DNA of 64,000 nt from Geothrix sp. SG200 (GTDB lineage Bacteria > Acidobacteriota > Holophagae > Holophagales > Holophagaceae). The stretch spans positions 186,001-250,000 of the forward strand of contig NZ_JAKZFR010000002.1 of the NCBI RefSeq assembly GCF_022808935.1, written 5' to 3'. The translations under genes were made by a program, and so were the position numbers. The notes under the pieces were generated by a model that saw nothing but the letters and a program-made list of their open reading frames with translations, was not told the DNA's origin and ran no database searches. This document shows, piece by piece, positions 35,923 through 43,451 of this stretch. Within the stretch, counting starts at the first letter, position 1. Each line of letters opens with the position of its first letter.

Positions 35923-37176
35923 TCAGACCTTCCGCAGGATCAGGCACCCGTTGGTGCCTCCGAACCCGAAGCCGTTGTTCATGACGTATTCGGAATCGAG
36001 GGTCCCGGCCACGTTGGCGGTCACGTCCAGGTCGCACTCGGGGTCCTGGTGGTCCACGTTGATGGTGGGGGGGATCTTCCCGGTCTTGACGGCCATGACG
36101 GCCACGATGGTCTCCAGGCCGCCGGCGGCGCCCAGCAGGTGCCCGTGCATCGACTTGGTGCTGCTCACCTTGATCGTCTTCGCGTGGTCGCCGAAGACCT
36201 TCTGGATGGCCATGCACTCCAGCTTGTCGCCCACGGGCGTGCTGGTGCCGTGCATGTTCACGTAGCCCACTTCCTCGGGCGCGATGTCCGCATCCTTGAT
36301 GGCGGCGCGCATGACCCGCTGGCCACCCTCCCCCTCGGGGGCCGGGCTGGTGATGTGGTTGGCGTCGCCGCTCATGCCGTAGCCGGCGACCTCGGCGTAG
36401 ATCTTGGCGCCCCGGGCCTTGGCCAGCTCGTACTCCTCGAGGATGACGATGCCGGCGCCCTCTGCCATGACGAAGCCGTCACGGTCCACATCAAAGGGCC
36501 GGGAGGCGCGCTCGGGCTCGTCGTTGCGGGTGCTGAGGGCCCGCATGGCGGCGAAGCCGCCCACGCCGAGCTGGTTCACCACGGAGTCGCTGCCGCCTGC
36601 CATCATGCGATCCGCATAGCCGAAGGCGATGAGGCGAGCCGCGTCGCCGATGGCGTGGGCGCCCGTGGCGCAGGCCGTGGCCACGGCACTGTTGGGCCCC
36701 TGCAGGCCGTACTTGATGCTGGCCTGGCCGCTGGCCATGTTCACGATGAGGCTGGGGATGAAGAAGGGGCTGGTGCGGCGGGGGCCGCGGTAGCCGTTGG
36801 CCTCGTCCCAGATGGTGCTGAGGCCGCCGATGCCGCTGCCGATGTAGGCCCCGAACACCTCCCGCTCGGCCTTGGTGAGCTCCACCTGGTCGAAGCCCGC
36901 ATCCACCCACGCCTCATGGGCCGCGCCCAGGGCGTACTGGATGAAGATGTCCATCTTCTTCTGTTCCTTCTTGTCGATGAAGGGATCGGGGTTGAAGCCC
37001 TTCACCTGCCCTGCGATCTTGCAGGCGAAGTCCGTGACGTCGAAGCGGTCGATGGGGCCGATGCCGCTTCTCCCCGCCAGCAGGTTGTCCCAGGTTTCGG
37101 GCACGGTGAGGCCGCAGGGGTTGATGGTCCCCATGCCGGTGATGACGACGCGGCGACGCTGGACGGTCCTGGTCAT
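35923..37176 (-). CDS. fabF: Beta-ketoacyl-ACP synthase II FabF
   Basis: This 417-residue condensing enzyme elongates acyl-ACP in fatty-acid synthesis. The nucleophile is Cys169 in AVATACATGAHAIGD. The two histidines are in NMHGTSTPVGD and TKSMHGHLLGAAGG, and NNGFGFGGTNGCL closes the protein. The start at 37176 has AGAGGTG upstream and gives the usual RRVVITGMGTINPCG opening. It is the second gene after acpP, separated by 77 bases that contain a strong hairpin. Confidence 0.97.
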   Translation of the reverse strand: MTRTVQRRRVVITGMGTINPCGLTVPETWDNLLAGRSGIGPIDRFDVTDFACKIAGQVKGFNPDPFIDKKEQKKMDIFIQYALGAAHEAWVDAGFDQVELTKAEREVFGAYIGSGIGGLSTIWDEANGYRGPRRTSPFFIPSLIVNMASGQASIKYGLQGPNSAVATACATGAHAIGDAARLIAFGYADRMMAGGSDSVVNQLGVGGFAAMRALSTRNDEPERASRPFDVDRDGFVMAEGAGIVILEEYELAKARGAKIYAEVAGYGMSGDANHITSPAPEGEGGQRVMRAAIKDADIAPEEVGYVNMHGTSTPVGDKLECMAIQKVFGDHAKTIKVSSTKSMHGHLLGAAGGLETIVAVMAVKTGKIPPTINVDHQDPECDLDVTANVAGTLDSEYVMNNGFGFGGTNGCLILRKV

Positions 37177-37191
37177 GGATTCACCTCTTGG

Positions 37192-37238
37192 AACGGAAAA
37201 CAAACGTGCCGCAGGGCCGTGGGGGCGCTGCGGCACGT
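37192..37238 (-). terminator. Hairpin with T-rich tail between acpP and fabF (partial terminator)
   Basis: ACGTGCCGCAG (37204-37214) and CTGCGGCACGT (37228-37238) form a perfect 11 bp stem. Read on the minus strand, the stem is followed by TTTGTTTTCC. It sits after the acpP stop and before fabF, so it may act as an attenuator or as an RNA end that keeps ACP expression above FabF. Confidence 0.65.
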
Positions 37239-37253
37239 CACGATCGCGATGGA

Positions 37254-37493
37254 TCAGGCCTTCGCGTGCTTCTCGATGTAGGCGATGGCATCGCCCACCG
37301 TGCGGATCTTCTCCTGCTCGCTCTCGGGGATCTCGAGGCTGAAGGCCTCTTCGATGGCCATGATGATCTCGACGGTGTCAAGGCTGTCGGCGCCGAGGTC
37401 GTCCACGAAGTGGCTGGATTCGGAGATGGAATCTTCGGGCTTGGCCAGCTGCTCAGCAATGATCGCAATGACCTTCTTACGCACATCAGCCAT
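37254..37493 (-). CDS. acpP: Acyl carrier protein
   Basis: This 79-residue acidic protein carries the growing acyl chain on a 4'-phosphopantetheine attached to Ser37 in DDLGADSLDTVE. The opening ADVRKKVIAIIAEQL and the closing TVGDAIAYIEKH are typical. The start at 37493 has a GGAGGAG ribosome-binding site seven bases upstream. It is the first gene of an acpP-fabF pair. Confidence 0.97.
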   Translation of the reverse strand: MADVRKKVIAIIAEQLAKPEDSISESSHFVDDLGADSLDTVEIIMAIEEAFSLEIPESEQEKIRTVGDAIAYIEKHAKA

Positions 37494-37520
37494 CGTGGGC
37501 TCCTCCAAACGAACCTGGAA

Positions 37521-37550
37521 ACCCTAACACACCCCCGACGCATTGTCCAA
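37521..37550 (-). promoter_or_regulatory. Candidate acpP promoter
   Basis: On the minus strand TTGGAC (37545-37550) is followed after 18 bases by TAGGGT (37521-37526), about 30 bases upstream of the acpP start. The 12-mer TTTGGACAATGC around the -35 is repeated exactly upstream of the small Cys-rich gene at 62139-62324. Confidence 0.5.
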
Positions 37551-37631
37551 ACCCGGAGTAAAGACACCCGTACCCCTCCCCGGCGCCGGCAGAAAGATTG
37601 CGCCTGGGCCGGGGCCGTGGAGGATGGACCC

Positions 37632-38567
37632 ATGCCCCGCCCCAAGACCCTTGAAGAACCCGAACATGGATGGCCCCTGGGATGGGGCGCCAGCCTGCGG
37701 GAGTTCCGCACCTTCCTGGCGGTGGAGCGGGGGCTCTCACCTCACACGGCCTCGGGCTACCTCTCGGACCTGAACCACCTGGCCGCCTGGGCTTGCGGCC
37801 GCGAGGTCTCCCCCACAGACCTCGCGCGGGACCACATCACAGCCTTCCTGGTGGGCCAGCAGTCCGAGGGCAAGGCCCCCAGGAGCCTAGCCCGGCTGAG
37901 TTCGAGCCTGCGCGCCTTCCTGTCCTTCCTGCGCATGGAAGGCGGCGAGGGGGCCGGCCCCGAGGCGGTGGTCAAGCCACCCCGCCCTCCCCGCATCCTC
38001 CCCCGCACCCTGGGTGAAAGCCAGGTGGAGGCGCTGCTTCAGGCGCCGGACACCACCAGCCCCCTGGGCGTACGGGACCGTGCCTGGCTGGAGCTGCTCT
38101 ACGCCTCAGGCCTGCGCGTGTCTGAGCTGGCCGAGCTGCCGGCTCTGTCCGTGTTCCTGGATGAGGGTTTCCTCAAGGTCATGGGCAAGGGCCGGAAGGA
38201 GCGCCTGATCCCCTTCGGGGCGGGCGCGGAGCACTGGATCCGCGCCTGGCTGGCGCTGCGCCCCGGCTTCAAGCCGAAAGGCGTGGAACTGTTCGTCGGT
38301 CAGCGGGGCGAGGGCCTCACGCGCCAGCACCTCTGGCGCCTGCTGAAGGGCTACGCGCGCGCCGCGGGCCTTCGCCCGGAGGCCGTGAGCCCGCACGTGC
38401 TCCGCCACGCGTTCGCCACGCACCTCCTCGACCACGGCGCCGACCTGCGTGCCGTCCAGGCCATGCTTGGCCACGCCGATATCAGCACGACCCAAATCTA
38501 CACGCATGTCCACCAAGCCAGGCTCCGCGCCCTCTACGACCAGATGCACCCGAGGTCGGCGCCCTGA
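37632..38567 (+). CDS. xerD: Tyrosine recombinase XerD-type
   Basis: This 311-residue recombinase has all catalytic residues: Arg162 in SGLRVSEL, Lys186 in MGKGRKER, His255 and Arg258 in SPHVLRHAFATHLL, His281 in LGHADISTT and Tyr290 in TQIYTHVH. The C-terminal [14 protein letters not shown] tail is typical of XerD, which works with XerC at dif to resolve chromosome dimers. The start has GGAGG eight bases upstream. Its last 150 bases plus about 40 bases beyond the stop are repeated once nearly intact and once as a short remnant just downstream. Confidence 0.93.
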   Translation: MPRPKTLEEPEHGWPLGWGASLREFRTFLAVERGLSPHTASGYLSDLNHLAAWACGREVSPTDLARDHITAFLVGQQSEGKAPRSLARLSSSLRAFLSFLRMEGGEGAGPEAVVKPPRPPRILPRTLGESQVEALLQAPDTTSPLGVRDRAWLELLYASGLRVSELAELPALSVFLDEGFLKVMGKGRKERLIPFGAGAEHWIRAWLALRPGFKPKGVELFVGQRGEGLTRQHLWRLLKGYARAAGLRPEAVSPHVLRHAFATHLLDHGADLRAVQAMLGHADISTTQIYTHVHQARLRALYDQMHPRSAP

Positions 38568-38611
38568 CCAAGAACGATCCGGGTCGGGCGAACAGGACTA
38601 CCCCCCGATCG
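38415..38611 (+). repeat. Direct repeat, copy 1: 3' end of xerD and flank
   Basis: This 197-base segment, from the FATHLL codons of xerD to 44 bases past its stop, recurs at 38683-38879 at a constant offset of 268 bases with about ten substitutions and no indel. Confidence 0.95.
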
Positions 38612-38679
38612 GGCGCGCCCTCTAGGCGCGCCCTCCCGCTCACGCTGCACCTGCGGCTTGCGATCGCGGAGGGGGACCC

Positions 38680-38835
38680 GTTGCCACGCACCTCCTCGAC
38701 CACGGCGCCGACCTCCGTGCCGTCCAGGCCATGCTCGGCCACGCCGATATCAGCACGACCCAGATCTACACGCATGTCCACCAGGCCAGGCTCCGCGCCC
38801 TCTACAACCAGATGCACCCGAGGTCGGCGCCCTGA
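38680..38835 (+). pseudogene. Truncated xerD 3' fragment, lacking everything before the last 50 codons
   Basis: The frame encodes [20 protein letters not shown] and continues to the nucleophile motif TQIYTH and [14 protein letters not shown] before a stop at 38833-38835. It has no start codon with a ribosome-binding site and lacks the Arg, Lys and first His-x-x-Arg residues, so it cannot be a functional recombinase. Most differences from the intact gene are single-base, and one changes Asp to Asn. Confidence 0.9.
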
Positions 38836-38879
38836 TCAAGAACGACCTGGGCCGGGCGAACAGGACTACCCCTCGATCG
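38683..38879 (+). repeat. Direct repeat, copy 2
   Basis: Second copy of the 197-base unit at 38415-38611. The repeat continues past the stop codon into noncoding sequence (AACAGGACTACC and CGATCG are shared), which shows that a DNA segment, not only a coding domain, was duplicated. Confidence 0.95.
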
Positions 38880-38901
38880 TGATTCGCTCTGGGTGGGTCC
38901 C

Positions 38902-38943
38902 CGCGCCCTCTATGACCAGATGAAGCCAAGATCCGGGGGATGA
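38902..38943 (+). pseudogene. Third, diverged remnant of an xerD C-terminus
   Basis: Codons read RALYDQMKPRSGG followed by TGA, clearly related to the [13 protein letters not shown] end of XerD. The substitutions (TAT for TAC, AAG for CAC, AGA for AGG, GGG for GCG) differ from those in copy 2, so this tail is an older duplicate or came from a different xerD allele. Confidence 0.75.
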
Positions 38944-38949
38944 GAAGTC

Positions 38950-39828
38950 TCAAAGCTGCGTCAGCAGCACGCCTCCCAGCACCAGCACGGCACCCACTGC
39001 GAAGGCCGGGGTGATGGCCTGCCCGTAGAAGATCCAGGCCAGGATGGCCGTGGCCACGGGTTGGCCGTTGGTGGCGATGGCGACCCGGCTCGGTTCCTTG
39101 ATGGAGAGGGCATGGAACCAGAGCAGGTAGGAAACCACGCTGGTCATCAGGCCGAGGTAGACCAGGCCCACCCAGGCCACGGACGGAACGGCGGCCACCT
39201 TCAGGCCCGGGAGGCCTGCGGCGCCGAGGGGCGCGAAGATCGCGAGGCCGAAGAGGATGGACAGGGTGGTGGCTCGCTGGGCCCCATGCCTCTGCACCAG
39301 GGGCCGGCTCATCACGGTGTAGCCCGCCCAGGCGACCACCGCCACCAGCACCAGCAGGTCGCCCAGGATCCACCGGGGCGGAAGGGCGCCTCCCGCCTTT
39401 CCTGAGAAGAGCACCAGCACGCCGGAGAAGGCCAGGGCCAACCCGCCCAGCTTTCGCGGACCAGGCCGCTCCTGGCCGCGGGCCCAGGCCAGCAGGAGCA
39501 CCACGGTGGGCGTCAACGCGTAGAGCAGGGCCGCATGGGAAGGCAGCGTGAAGGCCAATCCTCCGAGGAAGGCCAGCTGGTTCAGCGTCACCCCCAGGAA
39601 CCCCGCCGCCAGGTAGGTTCTCCATTCCGACCGGGCCACGGACCACAGCTCCAGGCGCCGCAGACGCGCCAGGATCAGGAACCCCGCGCCGGCGATGAGG
39701 AAACGCAGCAGGCCCAGGGCCAGAGTCGGAATCGCGTCCGCGGCGGGCTTGCCGAGGAGGAAGGTGCCGGCGGAGATGACCGTGTGGAGCCCCATGACAG
39801 CGGCGAATCGGAGATTGCGATGGCTCAT
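38950..39828 (-). CDS. EamA/DMT-family transporter
   Basis: This 292-residue integral membrane protein has about ten hydrophobic helices in two EamA repeats, as in drug/metabolite transporters. Recognisable blocks are VISAGTFLLGKPAADAIP, LLRFLIAGAGFLIL and, in the second repeat, SVVSYLLWFHALSIKEPS followed by PVATAILAWIFYGQ. The start at 39828 has a GGAGGG directly abutting it, which is too close; the ATG at 39795 is an alternative. It exports or imports a small metabolite that cannot be predicted. Confidence 0.88.
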   Translation of the reverse strand: MSHRNLRFAAVMGLHTVISAGTFLLGKPAADAIPTLALGLLRFLIAGAGFLILARLRRLELWSVARSEWRTYLAAGFLGVTLNQLAFLGGLAFTLPSHAALLYALTPTVVLLLAWARGQERPGPRKLGGLALAFSGVLVLFSGKAGGALPPRWILGDLLVLVAVVAWAGYTVMSRPLVQRHGAQRATTLSILFGLAIFAPLGAAGLPGLKVAAVPSVAWVGLVYLGLMTSVVSYLLWFHALSIKEPSRVAIATNGQPVATAILAWIFYGQAITPAFAVGAVLVLGGVLLTQL

Positions 39829-39928
39829 CCCTCCAGCATGGCCGCGGATGACCTGGAGGGCCGCCGCGGATTTGTGAATGGACCGCCCCTGGCGGAATGG
39901 GCGATGATGGGCCAGGAGCCGCGAACCC

Positions 39929-40951
39929 ATGGCCGTCACCAAGACCCCCCGCAAGAAGCCCACCGCTGCAGCCGCCGGAGTGGAGAAACCCGCCCCCAAG
40001 GCGAAGGCCGCCCCAGCGAAGAAGGCCTCCGCCAAGAAGGCTGAGGCTCCCGAACCCAAGGCCAAGAAGGCCGCCAAGACCCCGGCGAAGGGCAAGGCCG
40101 CGAAGGCAGTCGAGGTCGCGCCAGCGCGGCCGGAACCCATCGCCCCTGCCGCTCCGGCTCCGAAGCCCACTGCGAAGAAGCCCGCGGCCGCGGCGGTGCC
40201 GTCGGCGCTGGTGGATGCCCTCCTTGCCGCCATCCGCGAAGGTCGCGCCGTGGAGTTCATCTTCGCCGACGCGGATGCCAACGCCCCGCGCACCTTCGAG
40301 CCTCGTCAGCTCACCTTCGACGCCCTCAGCCAGGCCTGGTACGTGTGGGGCTGGGATCGCCGCTACAACGCCGAGCGCCACCACCGGGTGGACCTCCTGG
40401 CCGAGGTGAACGAGGTGGAGGGTGTCGGCCGCGCGGCCCAGGGACCCTACGCCGAGGGCACCCCCGCCAATCAGATCGGCGGCTGGCTGGGCGGCGAGCC
40501 CATCGCCGTGAAGGGCACCCTGCTCAAGCAGTGGGTCTTCGCCGTGAAGCAGGCCCCTCCGGCCTTCCCCCGCTTCAAGATCGAGGAGCAGGGCGATGGC
40601 CAGGCCCTCGTGAGCTTCACGGCCACTGACCTCCGCGCCATCGCTCGCTGGGCCATGCAGTTCGGCGACGGCATCCAGGTGCTGGAACCCGCCCGCCTTG
40701 TGGACCGCATCAAGCAGGTCGGTGCCGTGTGGGCCGGCCGGGACCGCCAGGCCACCGCGCCGGCGCCGAAGCCCGCGCCTCGGCCCGAGCCCGAGCCTCG
40801 CCGGCACGAACCCAAGCATCACGCCGAAGCGAAGGCCGAAGCACGGCCCGAACCCAGGCCCCATCGCGAGCCCCGCCCCGAGCGCGAGCGGGAGGAAGCA
40901 CCCAAGGGCAAGCCCGGCAAGGTGGAAGTCATCCACTTCGACCGGCTCTGA
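39929..40951 (+). CDS. WYL-domain protein with histone H1-like N-terminal tail and no HTH
   Basis: This 340-residue protein has three parts. Residues 1-95 are a Lys/Ala/Pro-rich, low-complexity tail with repeated KKA, AKK and PK units like histone H1 or bacterial H1-like DNA-binding tails. Residues 95-163 fit a WYL domain (ALLAAIREGRAVEFIF, FEPRQLTF, AWYVWGWDRRYN, HHRVDLLAEV), and residues 200-265 fit a WCX extension ending in RWAMQFGDGIQVLEPARLV. Residues 270-330 are Pro/Arg/Glu/His-rich. WYL domains bind nucleic acids or nucleotides and usually follow a winged helix; none is present, so the basic tail may supply DNA binding. The ribosome-binding site AGGAG is ten bases upstream. Family is seen; function is inferred. 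Confidence 0.75.
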   Translation: MAVTKTPRKKPTAAAAGVEKPAPKAKAAPAKKASAKKAEAPEPKAKKAAKTPAKGKAAKAVEVAPARPEPIAPAAPAPKPTAKKPAAAAVPSALVDALLAAIREGRAVEFIFADADANAPRTFEPRQLTFDALSQAWYVWGWDRRYNAERHHRVDLLAEVNEVEGVGRAAQGPYAEGTPANQIGGWLGGEPIAVKGTLLKQWVFAVKQAPPAFPRFKIEEQGDGQALVSFTATDLRAIARWAMQFGDGIQVLEPARLVDRIKQVGAVWAGRDRQATAPAPKPAPRPEPEPRRHEPKHHAEAKAEARPEPRPHREPRPEREREEAPKGKPGKVEVIHFDRL

Positions 40952-40955
40952 CCTG

Positions 40956-41227
40956 AGAGTGCCTAACAAAACCCCCACGGGGCCGCGCGAGGGCCGCCGG
41001 GCGAGCGAGGCGAGGAACGCGAGGAGACGCGTAGCGGGTACTACGCGCGACGAGCGTGACGCGGCATCGCGACGCCCGCCGGCCCTCGCCCGGAGGGAGA
41101 AAGCCAGGCGGGCGCCCCGCGGCGTCAGGTCCCTTGAACAACGAACCACGTTGCCCTGCGGGCCCTTCCTTACGGTGCATCCCGCCTGGCTTTCTCGCGA
41201 CCCCGTCGGGGTTTTGTTAGGCACTCT
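40956..41227. repeat. 272 bp palindromic element with three long stems
   Basis: The outer 27-base arms (40956-40982 and 41201-41227, starting AGAGTGCCTAACAAAAC) are inverted repeats with one mismatch. Two inner stems follow: 40987-41003 with 41073-41089 (17 bp, one mismatch) and 41097-41112 with 41181-41196 (16 bp, perfect). The first inner loop also contains the hairpin GCGTAG-CGGGTA-CTACGC (41029-41046), the second CAACG-AACCA-CGTTG. The ends read GCCTAAC and GTTAGGC, matching the R/Y consensus of integron attC outer boxes, but the element is much longer and fully paired. It fills the gap between convergent genes. A MITE-like element, a structured RNA or a recombination site are all possible. 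Confidence 0.85.
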
Positions 41228-41230
41228 GAA

Positions 41231-42805
41231 TCAGGGCTGGGCATCCTCCAGCTTCCAGCCCCGCTTGCCGGGCCAGAAGCCGTAGGCCTGCCCGAGCACA
41301 TTGAAGGACACCCCGCGAAGCCGGGCATCCGCCAGCACCCTCACCAGGATGTAGTTGAGGGGGATCACGGGCTTGTCCCGCCAGATGATCTCGGAGAGTT
41401 TCAGGTAGATCTTCCGGCGGGAGACCCGGTCCAACGTGTAGCGCCCCTCTTCGAACAGGCGGTCCACCTCCGGGTTCAGGTAGCTGCTCACGTTCGCCTT
41501 GGTGCGATAGCCCTCCCTGGTGAACAGGGGGGCATCCACGTCAGGGTCCAGGGAAGTCGTCCAGCCATACGACCAGATGTCCCCGTCATGATCCGTGGAC
41601 TTCTCCGTGAGCGCCTCGAAGGACAGCCGCCGGACTTCGATGCGCATGCCCACCTTCGCCGCTTCCTCCGCGAGGAGATGCGCGGTGCTGCGGGTGACGG
41701 AGGTGCTCTGCTCGTAGGCCACCAGGGTGAGGGGCCGGCCCTGCCGGTCATGCCGGATTCCATCCGCACCCATGCGCCACCCGGCCGCCTCCAGGATCGC
41801 CTCGGCCCGTCCGATCTGCGGCAGCGGCCGGGGCGTATCGTCGTGGGCCCAGTTCTCGGGGGGCCAGAAGGCAGAGGCGAGCCGGGCCGGGAAGAAGCGC
41901 CGGGCGCGTGCCAGTTCCTGCCAGGGCACCAGCTCCGCCAGGGCCTGGCGCAACGCGACATCGCCCAGCAGGCTCAGCTTGGGATCACAGTTGAGGAAGA
42001 AGGCGCCGAAGGCGGCCTGGGGCACCGAGAAGGCCTGGAGCCGTCCCCCGCCCTGGGCGCCCTTTCGGACCAGATAGTGCGGCAGGGCTCTCACCAGGGC
42101 GTAGTGGTACCGACGCTCCAGGAGGGCCTGGACGAGGTTCGTCTCCTCCGATGAATCGATGAACTCGAAGGCGGGCCAGGCACCGGGATGGGCCCCGCGG
42201 TAGCCCGGCCAGAGCTCCAGCCTCAGGTGGGTGGTGGTGGCTTTGCCGACAATCCGGTACGGGCCCGAACCCACGGGCTGGAAGTTCACGGGGTTGGATT
42301 GGGGCTTCGGGCCGACCTGGTAGTGGCGCCGAGGTACAGGGATGAAGTTGTAGAGATCGGAGAGGAGGGTGCCGCGGGGGCGGGCCAGGTGGATCCGCAC
42401 CCGCAGGGGGCCTTCAGCCACGAAGCTGTCCATGGAGGCCACCCCCCCGGCCGTGTCCGCGATGGCCCGGACCTGGGGCATGCGGAGGGCCTTCCAGGTG
42501 AAGACGAGATCCTCGGCCTCGATGGGAGTCCCATCCTGCCAGGTCATGCCAGGGCGCAGGTCGAGGATGACCTCCCGTCCGCCCTTGAGGACCGTCCACC
42601 CCTGCAGCAGCCCGGGGATGAAGGCCCCCTCGGCGTTCATGGTCACCAGGCGGTCGAAGACGAGGTCCACCGCCTCGCCATCTGTGTCCCGGGTCATGAG
42701 GAGGGGGTTCAGGGTGGTCCAGCCGTCCACCGCCACCCGGATGGGCTCAACGGCGCTCAGGCCCCAGGAGAGGCAGACGGTCAGGAGGAGGGAGCGCCAT
42801 GGCAT
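41231..42805 (-). CDS. Family 5 extracellular solute-binding protein (peptide/oligopeptide type)
   Basis: This 524-residue protein has a signal peptide (MPWRSLLLTVCLSWGLSA) and the SBP_bac_5 fold: TLNPLLMTRDTDGEAVDLVF, FIPGLLQGWTVLKGG, LRPGMTWQDGTPIEAEDLVFTW-type sequence in the usual order, and the C-terminal LFEEGRYTLDRVSRRKIYLKL. These proteins deliver peptides, nickel or other solutes to ABC permeases. There is no lipobox, so it is free in the periplasm. No permease or ATPase gene adjoins it, so its partner is elsewhere or it is a stand-alone sensor. The start has GGAG eight bases upstream. Confidence 0.9.
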   Translation of the reverse strand: MPWRSLLLTVCLSWGLSAVEPIRVAVDGWTTLNPLLMTRDTDGEAVDLVFDRLVTMNAEGAFIPGLLQGWTVLKGGREVILDLRPGMTWQDGTPIEAEDLVFTWKALRMPQVRAIADTAGGVASMDSFVAEGPLRVRIHLARPRGTLLSDLYNFIPVPRRHYQVGPKPQSNPVNFQPVGSGPYRIVGKATTTHLRLELWPGYRGAHPGAWPAFEFIDSSEETNLVQALLERRYHYALVRALPHYLVRKGAQGGGRLQAFSVPQAAFGAFFLNCDPKLSLLGDVALRQALAELVPWQELARARRFFPARLASAFWPPENWAHDDTPRPLPQIGRAEAILEAAGWRMGADGIRHDRQGRPLTLVAYEQSTSVTRSTAHLLAEEAAKVGMRIEVRRLSFEALTEKSTDHDGDIWSYGWTTSLDPDVDAPLFTREGYRTKANVSSYLNPEVDRLFEEGRYTLDRVSRRKIYLKLSEIIWRDKPVIPLNYILVRVLADARLRGVSFNVLGQAYGFWPGKRGWKLEDAQP

Positions 42806-42845
42806 CGTGCCCACTCCATCGGTCGAATCGCGATGGGTCTGAAAT

Positions 42846-43415
42846 CTATTCCTTGGCCGCGGTTTCCACCAGCTCCACCAGCGCCTCCGCCATGCGCTCG
42901 CCGGCCCGGGGCGGGTTCTCCACCACGGTCCCCACCAGCTTCTGCCCGCCTCCCGGCTGGGTGGCGAACAGGTAGAAGGTGGGTACGCGGACCACCGGCT
43001 GGGGGGCGCAGCCCTTGGGCCACTGGGCCTCCGTGAGCCGCTTGTCCCGATAGACGCCCAGGTAATGGACCTCGATGAAGGAATTGGGCTCTGCTTCCAG
43101 GGCCAGCAGGTCCGGCAGCTGGTACTGGCTGTCGCCGCACCAGGAGCCGAAGACGGCGACCAGCGTGAGGGGGCGGCGCACGGCCGTCCATCGGGCCCTC
43201 AGCTCCGCCGGCAGCTGGAGGCCCGTGACCGTGTCCCGGAAGACGGCCCGGTGGGCCAGGATCTCCTTCGCGGTCGTGGGCCCCAAGAGCAGGGGCTGGT
43301 GGTCCTTCGCATCGCAGGGCAGGCCTCCCGGCACGGTGGCGGGGATCGGGGGTGGGACCGCAGGCGGCTCCGCCTGCAATCCCAGGGTTCCGAGGGCCAG
43401 GAAGACAGCTTTCAT
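42846..43415 (-). CDS. Exported thioredoxin-like protein with a single active-site Cys
   Basis: This 189-residue protein has a short signal peptide (MKAVFLALGTLGLQA), a Pro-rich linker and a thioredoxin-like fold with VAVFGSWCGDSQYQLPDLL. The usual CxxC is reduced to Cys-Gly-Asp-Ser, so it cannot form the standard intramolecular disulfide; such monothiol forms occur in periplasmic redox or binding proteins. RVPTFYLFA is the cis-Pro region. It lies 40 bases upstream of the solute-binding protein gene on the same strand and may be co-transcribed with it. Confidence 0.8.
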   Translation of the reverse strand: MKAVFLALGTLGLQAEPPAVPPPIPATVPGGLPCDAKDHQPLLLGPTTAKEILAHRAVFRDTVTGLQLPAELRARWTAVRRPLTLVAVFGSWCGDSQYQLPDLLALEAEPNSFIEVHYLGVYRDKRLTEAQWPKGCAPQPVVRVPTFYLFATQPGGGQKLVGTVVENPPRAGERMAEALVELVETAAKE

Positions 43416-43451
43416 GGGAATCTCCGGATGCCAGTCTAGCCTTGCGATAAA

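Larger units (their letters stand above)
38568..38949. other. Intergenic region with xerD debris
   Basis: This 382-base stretch has no intact gene. It contains the tail of repeat copy 1, a 71-base GC-rich spacer with two GGCGCGCCCTC words, repeat copy 2, and a third, more diverged xerD tail. The 11-mer CGCGCCCTCTA occurs at 38526, 38614, 38794 and 38902, once per repeat-like segment. Confidence 0.85.

Noticed and set aside
40956-41227. A genuine integron attC site
   Set aside because: Only the end boxes fit the consensus. There is no IntI gene, no cassette array, the spacers are paired and the unit is about twice the normal maximum. Kept as a resemblance, not a call.
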